From: Nonomuraea sp. PA05
GTDB taxonomy: Bacteria > Actinomycetota > Actinomycetes > Streptosporangiales > Streptosporangiaceae
Direction of reading: 5' to 3'
Assembly (NCBI RefSeq): GCF_008086045.1
Contig: NZ_VSEY01000021.1
Span: 62,001-126,000 of the forward strand
Length of the DNA stretch: 64,000 bases
The notes beneath the pieces were generated by a model, which was not told the origin of the DNA, searched no databases, and saw nothing but the letters and a program-made list of their open reading frames with translations. The position numbers and the translations under genes were made by a program. Shown here piece by piece: positions 22,841 through 31,757 of the stretch; positions within the stretch are counted from its first letter, which is position 1, and the number at the start of each line of letters is the position of its first letter.

Positions 22841-25480
22841 GTGACCGGAGGTGGTTGGAGGAGCGAGGCGGGCGATCCGGACGGTTCGCCCGAGCAGGCG
22901 AACGAGGAGCTGTCGGGACCGGCATCACCACCCTCAGGACCGGCATCACCACCGTCAGGACCCTTGTCTCAGCCCTCGTTACCGCCGGCCGAGCGCTTCT
23001 CGCAGCCGCTGTCGGGGCCCGCACACCCGTCTCAGCCCCTGTCGGGGCCCGCTCCGTTGTCGGGGCCCGCACACCCATCCCAGCCGCTGTCGGGCCCCGC
23101 ACACCCGTCGATGCCGCTCTCAGTGCCGTCGATCCCTTCGACCACCCACCTGACCGACCCCGACGTCGGCTACCCCGCCACCGACCCGATGCCGCACGGC
23201 CGCCACAAGCGCTTCCGCTCCCTCCTCATCGGCGGCACCTCCGTGGCGCTGGCCGTGATCGTGGCGGGCGGCGTGCTGGTGGCCTCGCGCCAGGGCGACG
23301 AGCAGCAGTCCGCCCAACTGGCCGGCACCCTGTTCACGACCGGCACGGCCGCCGGCGGCGACGGCCAGCAACTGGAGCTGAACGGCGTCGCCGCCACGGG
23401 CACCACGGTGGTCGTCGCGGGCGGCGAGGACGCCGACTCCGGCTACCGCACCGAGTTCTTCCTGTCCAAGGACGCGGGCCGGACCTTCGCCCGCGCCCAG
23501 GTGCGCACCGCGAAGGGCGAGCCGCCCGTCGCCGGCGAGGTGCCCCGCTACCTGGCGGCCGGCCCCGGTGGCTGGGTGGCGCTGGGCGACCGCGTCGGCG
23601 GCTCCGTCGTGTGGACGAGCCCGGACGGCGCGGCCTGGACCCGCCAGCCGGACGCCACCGCCAGCCTCGCCTTCGGCCCCCGCGACCGGGTCGCCGACGT
23701 GGCGTGGACCGGCAAGGGCTTCACCGCCGTCGGGCAGACCTCCGACAAGGGCGACTTCACCGACGCCTCCCCGGTGGTGTGGTTGTCCGCCGACGGCCGG
23801 AGCTGGGAGCGCCGGGCGGGCTGGCGGCTGCACCCGCCGACCGGCGGCACCCTCGCCCTGACCGACGTGGCCAGTGTGAAGGACGCCATCGTGGTGCGCG
23901 GCGAGAGCACGACGGAGCCGTACGACATCACCTGGCGCTCGACCGACGCCGGCGAGACCTGGCAGGCGTTCGCCGTCCCCGGCGAGTCGGGCGAGCCGGA
24001 GCTGACCTTCGCCGCGACCGCGACGACCATGCTGGCGGTGCGCCAGGACGGCTCGCACGCCACCACCTACACCTCGCCCGACGGCGTGCGCTGGACGACC
24101 GCGGCGAAGATCGACGTCCCGGGCTTCCGCCGCGTGCTGCGGCTGACCGCCACGTCGGGGGCGGCGACGGCCGCGATCGAGACCGACAGCGGGGTCCGGC
24201 TGGTCCGCAGCACGGACGGCCGCTCCTGGCAGCCCGCCGGCGCGACAGCGGACGGGGCCGAGGTGCGCGACGCCGTCGCGGCCGGGGACAACACGGTCGC
24301 GGTGGGCGCCGACGCGGCTCACGGCACCACGGGCGCCCTGCTCGCGGTGCGCGACAAGGCGGGCAAGGACGTCCCCGCGAAGCTGCCGGACACCGGCGGC
24401 AGCGGCAAGGTGGTGGACGCGCTCGGCGCGGCCGACGGCCGGGTGGTGGCGGTCGGCGGCGCCAACGGGGAGGCAGCCGTCTGGACGTCCGCCGACGGAT
24501 CCGCCTGGCAGCACGTCCAGGACAAGGAGAAGGCGCTGACCGGCCAGGGCCGCCAGCGGCTGACGGGTGTCGCGCCCGGCTTCGCCGGCTGGCTGGCGGT
24601 CGGGTCGAGCGGCCGGACGCCGGGACACCCCCTGGTCGTCACCTCGGCCGACGGCGAGAGCTGGCGGCGGGCCGACGGCGCGCCGGCGTTCCAGCCCGAG
24701 GGCAGGAACCCGCTGATCGCCCGGGGCGTCACCGCGGGCCCCGACGGCTACGTGATCGTCGGCGAGGACGGCTACGGCGCGGGCACCTGGTGGTCGCCGG
24801 ATCTCAAGACGTGGGAGCGCGGCGATCCGGCGGGCGAGGACAACCTCGTCGGCACGCCGGCGACCAGGCGGTGGATGGAGTCCGTGACCGGCGGCCTGTT
24901 CGGCTTCGTCGCGGCCGGCGGGGTGACCGACCCCAACGCGTACGGGGGCGTGTTCGTGCGCCGCCCCACCGTCTGGATCTCGCCGGACGGCCGCAAGTGG
25001 TCGCTGGTGCGGCTGCCGATCCCGTCCGGGGTGAACGAGGGCTGGCTGTCCCACATCGCGTCCAACGACGACGTCCTGGTCACCGCCGGCACGGCCGTCA
25101 CCGGCAACGGCACGGGCACGGCCGCGTTCGGTTACGCCTCGCTGGACGGCGGCCGGAGCTGGCAGCCGATCTCGCTGCCGGTGATGGCGGGCGAGCAGTC
25201 CAGCGTCACCGCCGTGGCGGTGACCCCGGAGGGCTTCGTGGTGGCGGGCACCGTGGGCAGGCCCGGCGACGTGGTCGTCTGGACCTCGGCCGACGGCCGC
25301 TCGTGGAAGTCCGAGCAGCCGCGCGGCACCGGCATGTCGGGGCCGGGCGACCAGCGGCTGACCGCGTTCACGACGGTGGGCGAGGAACTCGTCGGGGTGG
25401 GCTCGACGGCCACCGGCCACGGCGACGAGCCGACCGTGTGGCGGCGCCCGCTCTCCCCGAACGAGACGAGCACTCCCTAA
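22841..25480 (+). CDS. Membrane-anchored Asp-box/BNR beta-propeller protein
   Basis: An 879-aa type II membrane protein. A cytoplasmic Pro/Ser-rich repeat region (about 22-100) leads through RHKR to a helix (about 126-148), then a large outside domain. That domain repeats the pattern V(V)WxSxDGxxW at least eight times (for example VWTSPDGAAW, VWLSADGRSW, VWTSADGSAW), as in Asp-box propellers. These fold as multi-blade rings that bind glycans or proteins. GTG start with GGGAGAGG. It ends facing a WD40 kinase; the two may be linked, but that is inference. Confidence 0.82.
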   Translation: MTGGGWRSEAGDPDGSPEQANEELSGPASPPSGPASPPSGPLSQPSLPPAERFSQPLSGPAHPSQPLSGPAPLSGPAHPSQPLSGPAHPSMPLSVPSIPSTTHLTDPDVGYPATDPMPHGRHKRFRSLLIGGTSVALAVIVAGGVLVASRQGDEQQSAQLAGTLFTTGTAAGGDGQQLELNGVAATGTTVVVAGGEDADSGYRTEFFLSKDAGRTFARAQVRTAKGEPPVAGEVPRYLAAGPGGWVALGDRVGGSVVWTSPDGAAWTRQPDATASLAFGPRDRVADVAWTGKGFTAVGQTSDKGDFTDASPVVWLSADGRSWERRAGWRLHPPTGGTLALTDVASVKDAIVVRGESTTEPYDITWRSTDAGETWQAFAVPGESGEPELTFAATATTMLAVRQDGSHATTYTSPDGVRWTTAAKIDVPGFRRVLRLTATSGAATAAIETDSGVRLVRSTDGRSWQPAGATADGAEVRDAVAAGDNTVAVGADAAHGTTGALLAVRDKAGKDVPAKLPDTGGSGKVVDALGAADGRVVAVGGANGEAAVWTSADGSAWQHVQDKEKALTGQGRQRLTGVAPGFAGWLAVGSSGRTPGHPLVVTSADGESWRRADGAPAFQPEGRNPLIARGVTAGPDGYVIVGEDGYGAGTWWSPDLKTWERGDPAGEDNLVGTPATRRWMESVTGGLFGFVAAGGVTDPNAYGGVFVRRPTVWISPDGRKWSLVRLPIPSGVNEGWLSHIASNDDVLVTAGTAVTGNGTGTAAFGYASLDGGRSWQPISLPVMAGEQSSVTAVAVTPEGFVVAGTVGRPGDVVVWTSADGRSWKSEQPRGTGMSGPGDQRLTAFTTVGEELVGVGSTATGHGDEPTVWRRPLSPNETSTP
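23003..23109. repeat. Imperfect coding repeat in the Pro/Ser-rich cytoplasmic tail
   Basis: Four imperfect units built on cagccgctgtcggggcccg and cacacccg encode QPLSGPAHPS-like decapeptides. The repeat gives the propeller protein a disordered cytoplasmic tail and is a likely place for length variation between strains. Confidence 0.8.
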
Positions 25481-25573
25481 CGCGTGCCTCGCTCTCCCCG
25501 AACGAGACGGGCACTCCCTAGCGCGTGCCTCGCTCTCCTCGAACGCGACGGGCGCGCCCTAGCGCGTGCCCCA
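25451..25573. repeat. 41-bp tandem repeat, three copies, across two gene ends
   Basis: Copies start at 25451, 25492 and 25533. Copies 1 and 2 are nearly identical; copy 3 has drifted. Copy 1 supplies the last codons and TAA of the propeller gene. Copy 3 supplies the last codons and TAG of the convergent kinase through a shared CTAG. Confidence 0.9.
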
Positions 25574-27721
25574 CACCCGCAGCGTGGCGTCACCGGCGAC
25601 CCCGGTGACGGTCGCGCCGTCGCGGCTGAACGCCACCGAGTAGATCCAGTCGCCCGGCCCGTCCAGCTCGCCGGTGCCGCGCCCGCTCGCCACCTCCCAC
25701 AGCCGCACCTTGCGGTCGTAGCCGCCGCTGGCGAGCATCCGGCCGTCCGGGCTGAAGGCGAGCGCGGTGGCCCACCCGCGGTGCCCGGCGAGCACGGTGC
25801 GCGCCTTGCGGGCGGCGACGTCCCACAGCCGGACGGTACGGTCGGCGCTCGCGCTGGCCAGGGTCTTGCCGTCGGGGCTGAAGGCCACGGAGAAGACCCA
25901 GTAGCGGTGCCCGGTGAGCACGGCGGCGGCCTCGCCGGTCGCCGGGTGCCACAGCCGCACGGTGCGGTCGTGGCTGCCCGTGGCGAGCGTCTCGCCGTCG
26001 GGGCTGAACGCCACCGAGTCCACCCAGTCGGTGTGGCCGTTGAGCAGCGCGGTGCCGTCGCCGGTCTCGGCGTTCCACAGGCGCACGGTCTTGTCGCGGC
26101 TGGCGCTGGCCAGGGTCTTGCCGTCGGGGCTGAACGCCACCGACCCGACGCCTCCGGTGTGGCCGGTGAGCGTGCCCTTGCCCTCTCCCGACGGCAGGCT
26201 CCACAGCCGGATGGTCCCGTCGTCGCTGCCCGTGGCGAGCGTCTTGCCGTCAGGGCTGAACGCCACCGCGTGCACGCCCTTGGTGTGGCCTTCGAGCGTG
26301 GTGGTGGCGCGGCGGGTGGCGGCGTCCCAGATCTGCACCTTGCCCTCGGCGCCGCCGGTGACGAACGTCTTGCCGTCGGGGCTGTAGGCGACGGCGTAGG
26401 CGGGGGTCGGGGCGAGGGTCCTGGTCACCTCGGGCTGGACCACGGGCGTCGTCGGCCCGGTGACGACGGCCTGCCGCGTCACGAGCTTGGGCGTCGCAGG
26501 CGTGGACAGCGCGAAGTAGGCGCCCGTGGCGACGACCCCGGCGACCACCAGCCCGAGCGACGCGACGACCAGCGTGCGCCGCGGCCTGAGACCGGTGCGG
26601 GCGGGCGCGCCTGCCAGCGACTCCGTCGCCGAGACCGGCCCCGTGCCGGGGCGTGGCGCCCCGCCCGGGACGAACGGCGGGCCGGAGAGCGAGGCGGGGC
26701 CGGACAACGACGGCGGGCCCGGCTGCGGCGGCAGGACGGGCCGGGACGGCGACCCCGCCGGGGACGGAAAGCCCGCCGGGGCCGGGAAGCCTGCCGAGAA
26801 CGCGGAGCCCGCAGTGGACGGCGCACCCGTCCTGGACGCGCCCCCGCCGCCCTCCTGCCACGGTGTCGGGAACAGCGCCTCCTGGCCGGACGTCTCCCGA
26901 GCCGCGGCGGGCACGCCGTGGCCGAGCAGCGTGAACAGCACGTCGGTCGCCGACGGCCGGGCCGCGGGGTTCTTGTCCAGGCACGCCACCACCAGCGAAC
27001 GCACCGGCTCGGTCAGCCCGCTGAGATCCGGCTCCTCGTTGAGTATGCGCTGGAAGAGCGCGGGGATGCTGTCGTTGCCGAACGGCGGGCGCCCGCTCGC
27101 CGCGTACGCCATCGTTGCGGCCCAGCTGAACATGTCGGACGCCGCCGTCACCACGCCTGCGCTGAACTGCTCCGGCGCCATGTAGGCGGGCGTGCCGAGG
27201 ATCTCGCTGCTCTCGGCGACCGTGGAGTCGAGGGCGCGCGCCAGCCCGAAGTCGATCACCCTGGGCCCGTCGGGGCCGCAGACGACGTTGCTGGGCTTGA
27301 AGTCGCGGTGCACGATGCCGGCCTGGTGGATGGCGACCAGCGCGGTGACGGTGGCGACCGCCAGCCGCTCCAGCGCGTCGGGGTCGCGCACGCCCTGCGC
27401 CGCGATGAGCCTGCTCAGCGAGATGCCCTCGACGTACTGGCTGACCACGTACGGCTGGTCGCCGCTGGTGTCGGCGTCCAGGACCCGGGCGGTGCAGAAC
27501 TGCCGCACCTGCCGGGTCGCGGCGATCTCCTGGAGGAACCGCTCGCGGGCCTGCGGTTCCTCCGACAGCCGGGCGTGCAGCACCTTGATCGCGACGGTCT
27601 GGCCCTCGGGGGACTCTCCGACGTACACGGTGCCCTGGCCGCCCGCGCCCAGGTAGCCCGTCAGCCGGTATGGACCTACTTGGCTCGGGTCGGCCGGCCG
27701 CAGAGGGCTGAAACTGGGCAC
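25559..27721 (-). CDS. Transmembrane Ser/Thr protein kinase with WD40 propeller
   Basis: A 720-aa PknB-type kinase. The N-terminal catalytic domain has LGAGGQGTVYVG (24-35), Lys46, HRDFKPSN (138-145) and DFG (157-159), so it looks active. A Pro/Gly-rich juxtamembrane region and a helix (about 381-405) follow. Outside are seven WD40 repeats ending in V(R/Q)(L/I)W motifs, enough for one complete propeller. It probably senses a ligand or protein at the cell surface and phosphorylates cytoplasmic targets. GTG start with AGGGAAGG upstream. The gene end lies inside the 41-bp repeat shared with the convergent propeller gene. Confidence 0.95.
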   Translation of the reverse strand: MPSFSPLRPADPSQVGPYRLTGYLGAGGQGTVYVGESPEGQTVAIKVLHARLSEEPQARERFLQEIAATRQVRQFCTARVLDADTSGDQPYVVSQYVEGISLSRLIAAQGVRDPDALERLAVATVTALVAIHQAGIVHRDFKPSNVVCGPDGPRVIDFGLARALDSTVAESSEILGTPAYMAPEQFSAGVVTAASDMFSWAATMAYAASGRPPFGNDSIPALFQRILNEEPDLSGLTEPVRSLVVACLDKNPAARPSATDVLFTLLGHGVPAAARETSGQEALFPTPWQEGGGGASRTGAPSTAGSAFSAGFPAPAGFPSPAGSPSRPVLPPQPGPPSLSGPASLSGPPFVPGGAPRPGTGPVSATESLAGAPARTGLRPRRTLVVASLGLVVAGVVATGAYFALSTPATPKLVTRQAVVTGPTTPVVQPEVTRTLAPTPAYAVAYSPDGKTFVTGGAEGKVQIWDAATRRATTTLEGHTKGVHAVAFSPDGKTLATGSDDGTIRLWSLPSGEGKGTLTGHTGGVGSVAFSPDGKTLASASRDKTVRLWNAETGDGTALLNGHTDWVDSVAFSPDGETLATGSHDRTVRLWHPATGEAAAVLTGHRYWVFSVAFSPDGKTLASASADRTVRLWDVAARKARTVLAGHRGWATALAFSPDGRMLASGGYDRKVRLWEVASGRGTGELDGPGDWIYSVAFSRDGATVTGVAGDATLRVWGTR

Positions 27722-27822
27722 ACGTACCTTCCCTGAGAAGGATGCTCAGCAGAATGATGGCTTACGGACGGTATGCACGACATACAGCGCTAAAAGCCTA
27801 CTCTCCTGCCGCTCTCCGCGAG

Positions 27823-28899
27823 CTACCCCTTCTCGCCGGGAGACGTGCCGCAGAGCGCCTTGACGGCGATCCCCATGACCTCCGGCGTGGTCGGGTTGCG
27901 GGTCGAGGGGTTGAGCGACAGGGTCAGCGACTTGCCGGTGTCCGTCCTGAACGCGTACGTCTGGTACCCGATCAGCTCCCCGCTGTGCCCCCACGCCGTG
28001 CCGCACGGCAGCCGGTAGGCCTGGAGGCCGAGCCCGTAGTCGAAGCCGGCGCCCGTCGCGACCGTCGTGCGCATCTCCCGCAGCGACTTCTCGCTGATCA
28101 GCTTGCCGCCGAGCAGCGCCGTCATGAACGTCTCCAGGTCGGCCGCGGTGGAGATCATCTCGCCCGCCGCCCAGTCCAGCGACGGGTTCATCCTGGTGGC
28201 GTCCACCAGCTCGGGCAGCGGCTCGTACCCCTTGGCGTGCGGCGACGGCAGCCCGGCCCGGTCGCCCGGCACCACGGTGTGCCGCAGCTTGAGCGGCCGC
28301 AGGACGCGGCGCCGCACCTCCTCGCCGTACGGCTTACCGGTCAGCTTCTCCACCAGCAGCCCGAGCACCACGTAGTTGGTGTTGGAGTAGTGCCACTTCC
28401 CGTCGTCGGGGAGCTGCTTGGCGAAGGCCACCTTGAGCAGCTCCTCCGGCCGGTACGAGCGGAACCGCGCGTCGCCCCGCCAGCGGTTGGTGGAGTAGCC
28501 GGGCTCGCTCATGTAGTCGTAGAGGTGGCTCTGGTGGTTGAGCAGCTCCCGGACCGTGATGCCGGAGCCGCCGGGCACCAGGCCGGGCAGGTGCCGCTCG
28601 ATGGGGTCGTCGAGCGCCAGCTCGCCCTCGTCCACGAGCTGGAGCACCACGGTGGCGACGAAGGTCTTGGTGACGCTGCCGATCCGGAAGTACCCGTTCG
28701 GCGACGGCCGTCCGCCGCGCTCGACGTCGCGCACCCCTACGGCGCCCGACCAGGTGCGGTGGCCGTCGGAGACGCGGGCCAGGGCGGCCGTGGCCCCGTC
28801 GCCCGCCACGATCTTCTCCATGTCGGCCCGCACGTCCACGGCGCCGCCGCCGGTCGCCACAGCCGCCGCCACCAGCACGTTCATCATCGTCTGCATCAT
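27823..28899 (-). CDS. Class C beta-lactamase-like serine hydrolase
   Basis: A 358-aa member of the DD-peptidase/esterase superfamily. Ser75 and Lys78 form the SVTK (SxxK) motif, Tyr171-Ser172-Asn173 the YxN motif, and WGHSG the third motif. A short hydrophobic N-terminus may be a weak signal. Family members trim peptidoglycan peptides or hydrolyse esters and amides; the substrate is unknown. Same strand as the kinase and about 100 bp upstream of it. Confidence 0.9.
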   Translation of the reverse strand: MMQTMMNVLVAAAVATGGGAVDVRADMEKIVAGDGATAALARVSDGHRTWSGAVGVRDVERGGRPSPNGYFRIGSVTKTFVATVVLQLVDEGELALDDPIERHLPGLVPGGSGITVRELLNHQSHLYDYMSEPGYSTNRWRGDARFRSYRPEELLKVAFAKQLPDDGKWHYSNTNYVVLGLLVEKLTGKPYGEEVRRRVLRPLKLRHTVVPGDRAGLPSPHAKGYEPLPELVDATRMNPSLDWAAGEMISTAADLETFMTALLGGKLISEKSLREMRTTVATGAGFDYGLGLQAYRLPCGTAWGHSGELIGYQTYAFRTDTGKSLTLSLNPSTRNPTTPEVMGIAVKALCGTSPGEKG

Positions 28900-28969
28900 G
28901 TGATCAACGCTAGGGAGATCGGCCGCGCCGCAGAATGCGGTGCTCCGCCCACTCCTGCTGTGGAAAACC

Positions 28970-29845
28970 TCAGGGCAGGGCGGGAACGACGGGCGGAGAG
29001 TTGGTCCAGCCGACCTCGACCAGGGTCTCGACGGGCGACTTCGCCGGGAACGGCTCGCCGCCGACCGTGAGCGCCTGGCTCCGCGACAGCAGCACCATCC
29101 TGCCCGTGTCGACGATCAGCGACTGCCTGGACGTGCTCGCCTTCTTCCCCGTCCCGTTCGAGCTCTCGATCACCAGGACGGCGCCGGTCCTGCCCAGGGC
29201 GTCCTTCGCGGTGCCGCCCGCGCGGGCGCCCGGCCTGCTCAGCAGCCCCTGGTACGCCGCCGCGCGGACCTCCTTCGGCGCGGGGACGGCGTGCAGGAGC
29301 TCCGCGAAGTTCGCGGTGAGCCAGCCCGCCATGGCCCCGTCGGAGATCTGGAAGACCTGGCCCGCCCTCGTGACCCAGTCCTTGAGCCGGTCGGGGTCGG
29401 CCGGCAGGCGCTGCACCTCGTCGTAGGTCAGCCACTGCCCCGCGAAATAGAACTGGTCGCGTCGCTGGCGCACGGGGCCCACGTGGCCCTTCGCCGGTTG
29501 GGTGGACAGCTTCACGACCTTGCCGTCGATCGACTTGCTCCACTTGGCGGGCGAGCCGTCGCGCTGCCACGCCTGCTTGTCGGCGGCGGTCGCGGGCACC
29601 GCCCCCAGCTCGCGGTAGCCGAACCAGGCCTTGCCTTCGGGTGTGGTCCACCTCTCCGACACGTCGTGCTGCATCAGCGCGTAGGAGTCCGCCTTGGTGC
29701 CGAACCGCCACTGGTGGGGCTGGGCGGTCAGCGACCTGGTGTGCCAGTAGGCGCCCTCGGGGGGAGCCGCCGCGGCGGCGGGCGGCGCGCTCAGGATGGT
29801 GGCTCCCAGGGCCAGCCCGGTGCCGAGAGAGATCAGCTTGCTCAT
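28970..29845 (-). CDS. Secreted CU044_5270-like protein paired with sigma factor
   Basis: A 291-aa secreted protein with a signal peptide (LISLGTGLALGATILSAPPAAAAA). It resembles a conserved actinobacterial family commonly encoded next to ECF sigma factors: AYWHTRSLT, ERWTTPEGKAWFGYRELG and LPADPDRLKDW are typical. The role is unknown; envelope-stress read-out is a guess. The ATG at 29845 is chosen because earlier in-frame starts fall on or before the predicted -10 box. It is divergent from the sigma factor and has a matching promoter. Confidence 0.75.
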   Translation of the reverse strand: MSKLISLGTGLALGATILSAPPAAAAAPPEGAYWHTRSLTAQPHQWRFGTKADSYALMQHDVSERWTTPEGKAWFGYRELGAVPATAADKQAWQRDGSPAKWSKSIDGKVVKLSTQPAKGHVGPVRQRRDQFYFAGQWLTYDEVQRLPADPDRLKDWVTRAGQVFQISDGAMAGWLTANFAELLHAVPAPKEVRAAAYQGLLSRPGARAGGTAKDALGRTGAVLVIESSNGTGKKASTSRQSLIVDTGRMVLLSRSQALTVGGEPFPAKSPVETLVEVGWTNSPPVVPALP

Positions 29846-29868
29846 AGGTTGTCGACTCACGACCATCC

Positions 29869-29897
29869 ATACGCCTGGGCCGCCCGGGGGGTTGCCC
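29869..29897 (-). promoter_or_regulatory. ECF-type promoter of the secreted protein gene
   Basis: On the minus strand, GGGCAAC (29897-29891) is followed after 17 bp by CGTAT (29873-29869), the same elements and spacing as the sigma-factor promoter. Transcription would start near 29862, just before the chosen ATG. Confidence 0.65.
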
Positions 29898-29918
29898 TGA
29901 ACATCGATTCGCCCGGGC

Positions 29919-29947
29919 GGGCAACGGTTGAGCGCGGCAGGGCGTAT
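29919..29947 (+). promoter_or_regulatory. ECF-type promoter of the sigma-factor operon
   Basis: GGGCAAC (29919-29925), a 17-bp spacer, then CGTAT (29943-29947). The AAC and CGT cores fit promoters read by ECF sigma factors. The predicted start near 29954 leaves a 22-base leader before the ATG at 29976. Matching sites on both strands suggest that the sigma factor drives its own operon and its neighbour. Confidence 0.65.
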
Positions 29948-29975
29948 TAGGAGGCGTGAAATCGGACAGACAGCC

Positions 29976-30488
29976 ATGAGCGGCTCGGAGCACGACTTCG
30001 GCGCCTTCGTGGCCGCGCGTGCCACGAGCCTGCTGCGGGTGGCCTACCTCGCCTGTGGCGACCAGGTGGAGGCCGAGGACCTGCTGCAGACGGCGCTCGA
30101 ACGCACCTACAGGAAGTGGGACCGGGTCAGCCACGACAACCCGGAGCCCTATGTGCGCCGCGTCATCGTGAACGCGGCCATCAGCCGGGCCCGCCGCCGG
30201 GCCATCCTCAAGATCGTCCCCACGCACAGCCCGCCGGAGACGCCGGCCCCCGCGGGCGACCCCGACCTGCAGCACGTGCTCATGGAGGCGCTGCGCGGGC
30301 TGCCGCCCAGGCAGCGCGCGGTGGTCGTGCTGAGGTACTGGGAGGACCTCAGCGAGACGCAGACGGCCGAGGTGCTCGGCTGCTCGGTCGGCACGGTCAA
30401 GAGCCAGGCGTCGAAGGCGGTGGCCAAGCTCCGCACGGCGCTCGGCCGGGACACAGTGGAAGGAGCGATCAGGAATGCCCACGCTTGA
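29976..30488 (+). CDS. SigE-family RNA polymerase sigma factor
   Basis: A 170-aa ECF-type sigma factor. Region 2 holds FVAARATSLLRVAYLACGD and AEDLLQTALERTYRKWDRV; region 4 holds LRGLPPRQRAVVVLRYWEDLSETQTAEVLGCSVGTVKSQ, with a helix-turn-helix. This is the SigE-family layout common in actinomycetes. The start at 29976 fits the predicted promoter, although the strongest GGAGG (29950-29954) is too far upstream to serve it. It overlaps the next gene by 14 bp, as sigma/anti-sigma pairs often do. Confidence 0.93.
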   Translation: MSGSEHDFGAFVAARATSLLRVAYLACGDQVEAEDLLQTALERTYRKWDRVSHDNPEPYVRRVIVNAAISRARRRAILKIVPTHSPPETPAPAGDPDLQHVLMEALRGLPPRQRAVVVLRYWEDLSETQTAEVLGCSVGTVKSQASKAVAKLRTALGRDTVEGAIRNAHA

Positions 30489-31215
30489 GGACGAGATCCG
30501 GCGGCTCATGACGGACGAGACCGCACGGCTGCGCGCCGCGCCGGACCTGCTGGAGCGGGTGGTCCGCGCCGACAGGGGCAGAAGGCGCAGGGCCAAGGCG
30601 GCGGCGATGACCGCCTGCGTGGCCGCCTCCGTGATCATCATCGGCGCGCCCGTGGCCTACCTCAGTGGCGGCTCGGCGGGCCCGGCCACCGAGCGGGCCA
30701 CCACCTCCGCGGTGCCGGAGCCGCCCGCCATCGACGACATCCCGCCCGCGCGGACGGAGCCGGAGAACCTCGGGGACCTCGGCGACGGCAGGGCGTTCGG
30801 CCACGTCAGGGTGGGTTACCTGCCCAAGCGGCTGGTGTGGGGCGAATGGTCGGTGGACAACGGCGACAGCTACACGACCTCGTACTTCTACAAGGGCGAC
30901 GAGAAGGGCAGCTACCGCGTCCAGATCTTCATGTACGAGGACCAGGCCATGCCGGACATCGAAGACCGGATCCGCAGCCACCGCGAAGAGGAGGAGGGCC
31001 AGGACGTCACCGTCGGCGGGCGCAGCGGCTACCAGGTCGTGGCGAACGTCGGCGAGGACGGCATGGCGGGCACCCCGACCCTCTTCCTCAAGCTGAACGA
31101 CAGGCAGTGGGCCGAGATCATGTTCAGCCCCGTGTACGCCAAGGAGTTCTCCGGCGCCGACGCCGTCACGACCGAGCTGAAGAAGATAGGGGAGGGCCTC
31201 AGCTCGACCTTGTAG
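30475..31215 (+). CDS. Putative transmembrane anti-sigma factor
   Basis: A 246-aa protein with a cytoplasmic N-terminus of about 45 residues (EDEIRRLMTDETARLRAAPDL), one membrane helix (about 46-64) and an outside domain of about 180 residues with beta-strand character. It overlaps the sigma-factor gene by 14 bp. The arrangement fits membrane anti-sigma factors, although no zinc-binding ZAS motif is seen, so the assignment rests on position and topology. Confidence 0.75.
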   Translation: MPTLEDEIRRLMTDETARLRAAPDLLERVVRADRGRRRRAKAAAMTACVAASVIIIGAPVAYLSGGSAGPATERATTSAVPEPPAIDDIPPARTEPENLGDLGDGRAFGHVRVGYLPKRLVWGEWSVDNGDSYTTSYFYKGDEKGSYRVQIFMYEDQAMPDIEDRIRSHREEEEGQDVTVGGRSGYQVVANVGEDGMAGTPTLFLKLNDRQWAEIMFSPVYAKEFSGADAVTTELKKIGEGLSSTL

Positions 31216-31303
31216 AACCGATCAGGTTTCAAGAAGCCCGCGCCGGGGTCGCCTCCCTAACATGAGATCTACCCAAGAGGAAACACACGGGAGGAACACC
31301 CCA

Positions 31304-31750
31304 ATGGCAGACAACAAGGCCACCTTCGACGGTTTCTCCGATGACGAGCGGGCCGCGATGAAGGAGCACGCTCAGGAGCTGAAGAAGGCCGCGCGCCGCG
31401 GCTCGAAGGCCACCAAGGCCGACGGGGAGCAGGACGTGCTCGCCAAGATCGCCGAGTTCGCCGAGCCGGACCGGATCATGGCCGAGCGCATCCACGCGAT
31501 CGTCAAGGAGAACGCGCCCGAGCTGACGCCGCGGCTCTGGTACGGCCAGCCCGCCTACTCCAGGAACGGCAAGCTGGTCTGCTTCTTCCAGCCCGCCGCC
31601 AAGTTCAAGACCAGGTACGCGACGCTCGGCTTCAACGACGCCGCGAACCTGGACGAGGGCGCCATGTGGGCGACCGCGTACGCGCTGACGGACCTGACCC
31701 CCGACGCCGAGGCGCGGATCGCCTCGCTGGTGAAGCAGGCGGCGAGCTGA
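31304..31750 (+). CDS. DUF1801 (YdhG-like) protein
   Basis: A 148-aa cytoplasmic protein with the DUF1801 core: IHAIVKENAPELTPRLWYGQPAYSRNGKLVCFFQ, then ATLGFNDAANLDEGAMW. The fold is of unknown activity. The N-terminus is Lys-rich (LKKAARRGSKATKADG), perhaps for nucleic-acid contact. A GGGAGG site precedes the ATG at 31304. Monocistronic and convergent with recQ, with a 7-bp gap. Confidence 0.88.
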   Translation: MADNKATFDGFSDDERAAMKEHAQELKKAARRGSKATKADGEQDVLAKIAEFAEPDRIMAERIHAIVKENAPELTPRLWYGQPAYSRNGKLVCFFQPAAKFKTRYATLGFNDAANLDEGAMWATAYALTDLTPDAEARIASLVKQAAS

Positions 31751-31757
31751 GGCCCGG

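Noticed and set aside
29956..29979. Seven-codon leader ORF (GTG to TGA) overlapping the sigma-factor ATG
   Set aside because: Its GGAGG is only one base from the GTG, and the predicted transcription start lies at or after the site, so translation is doubtful.
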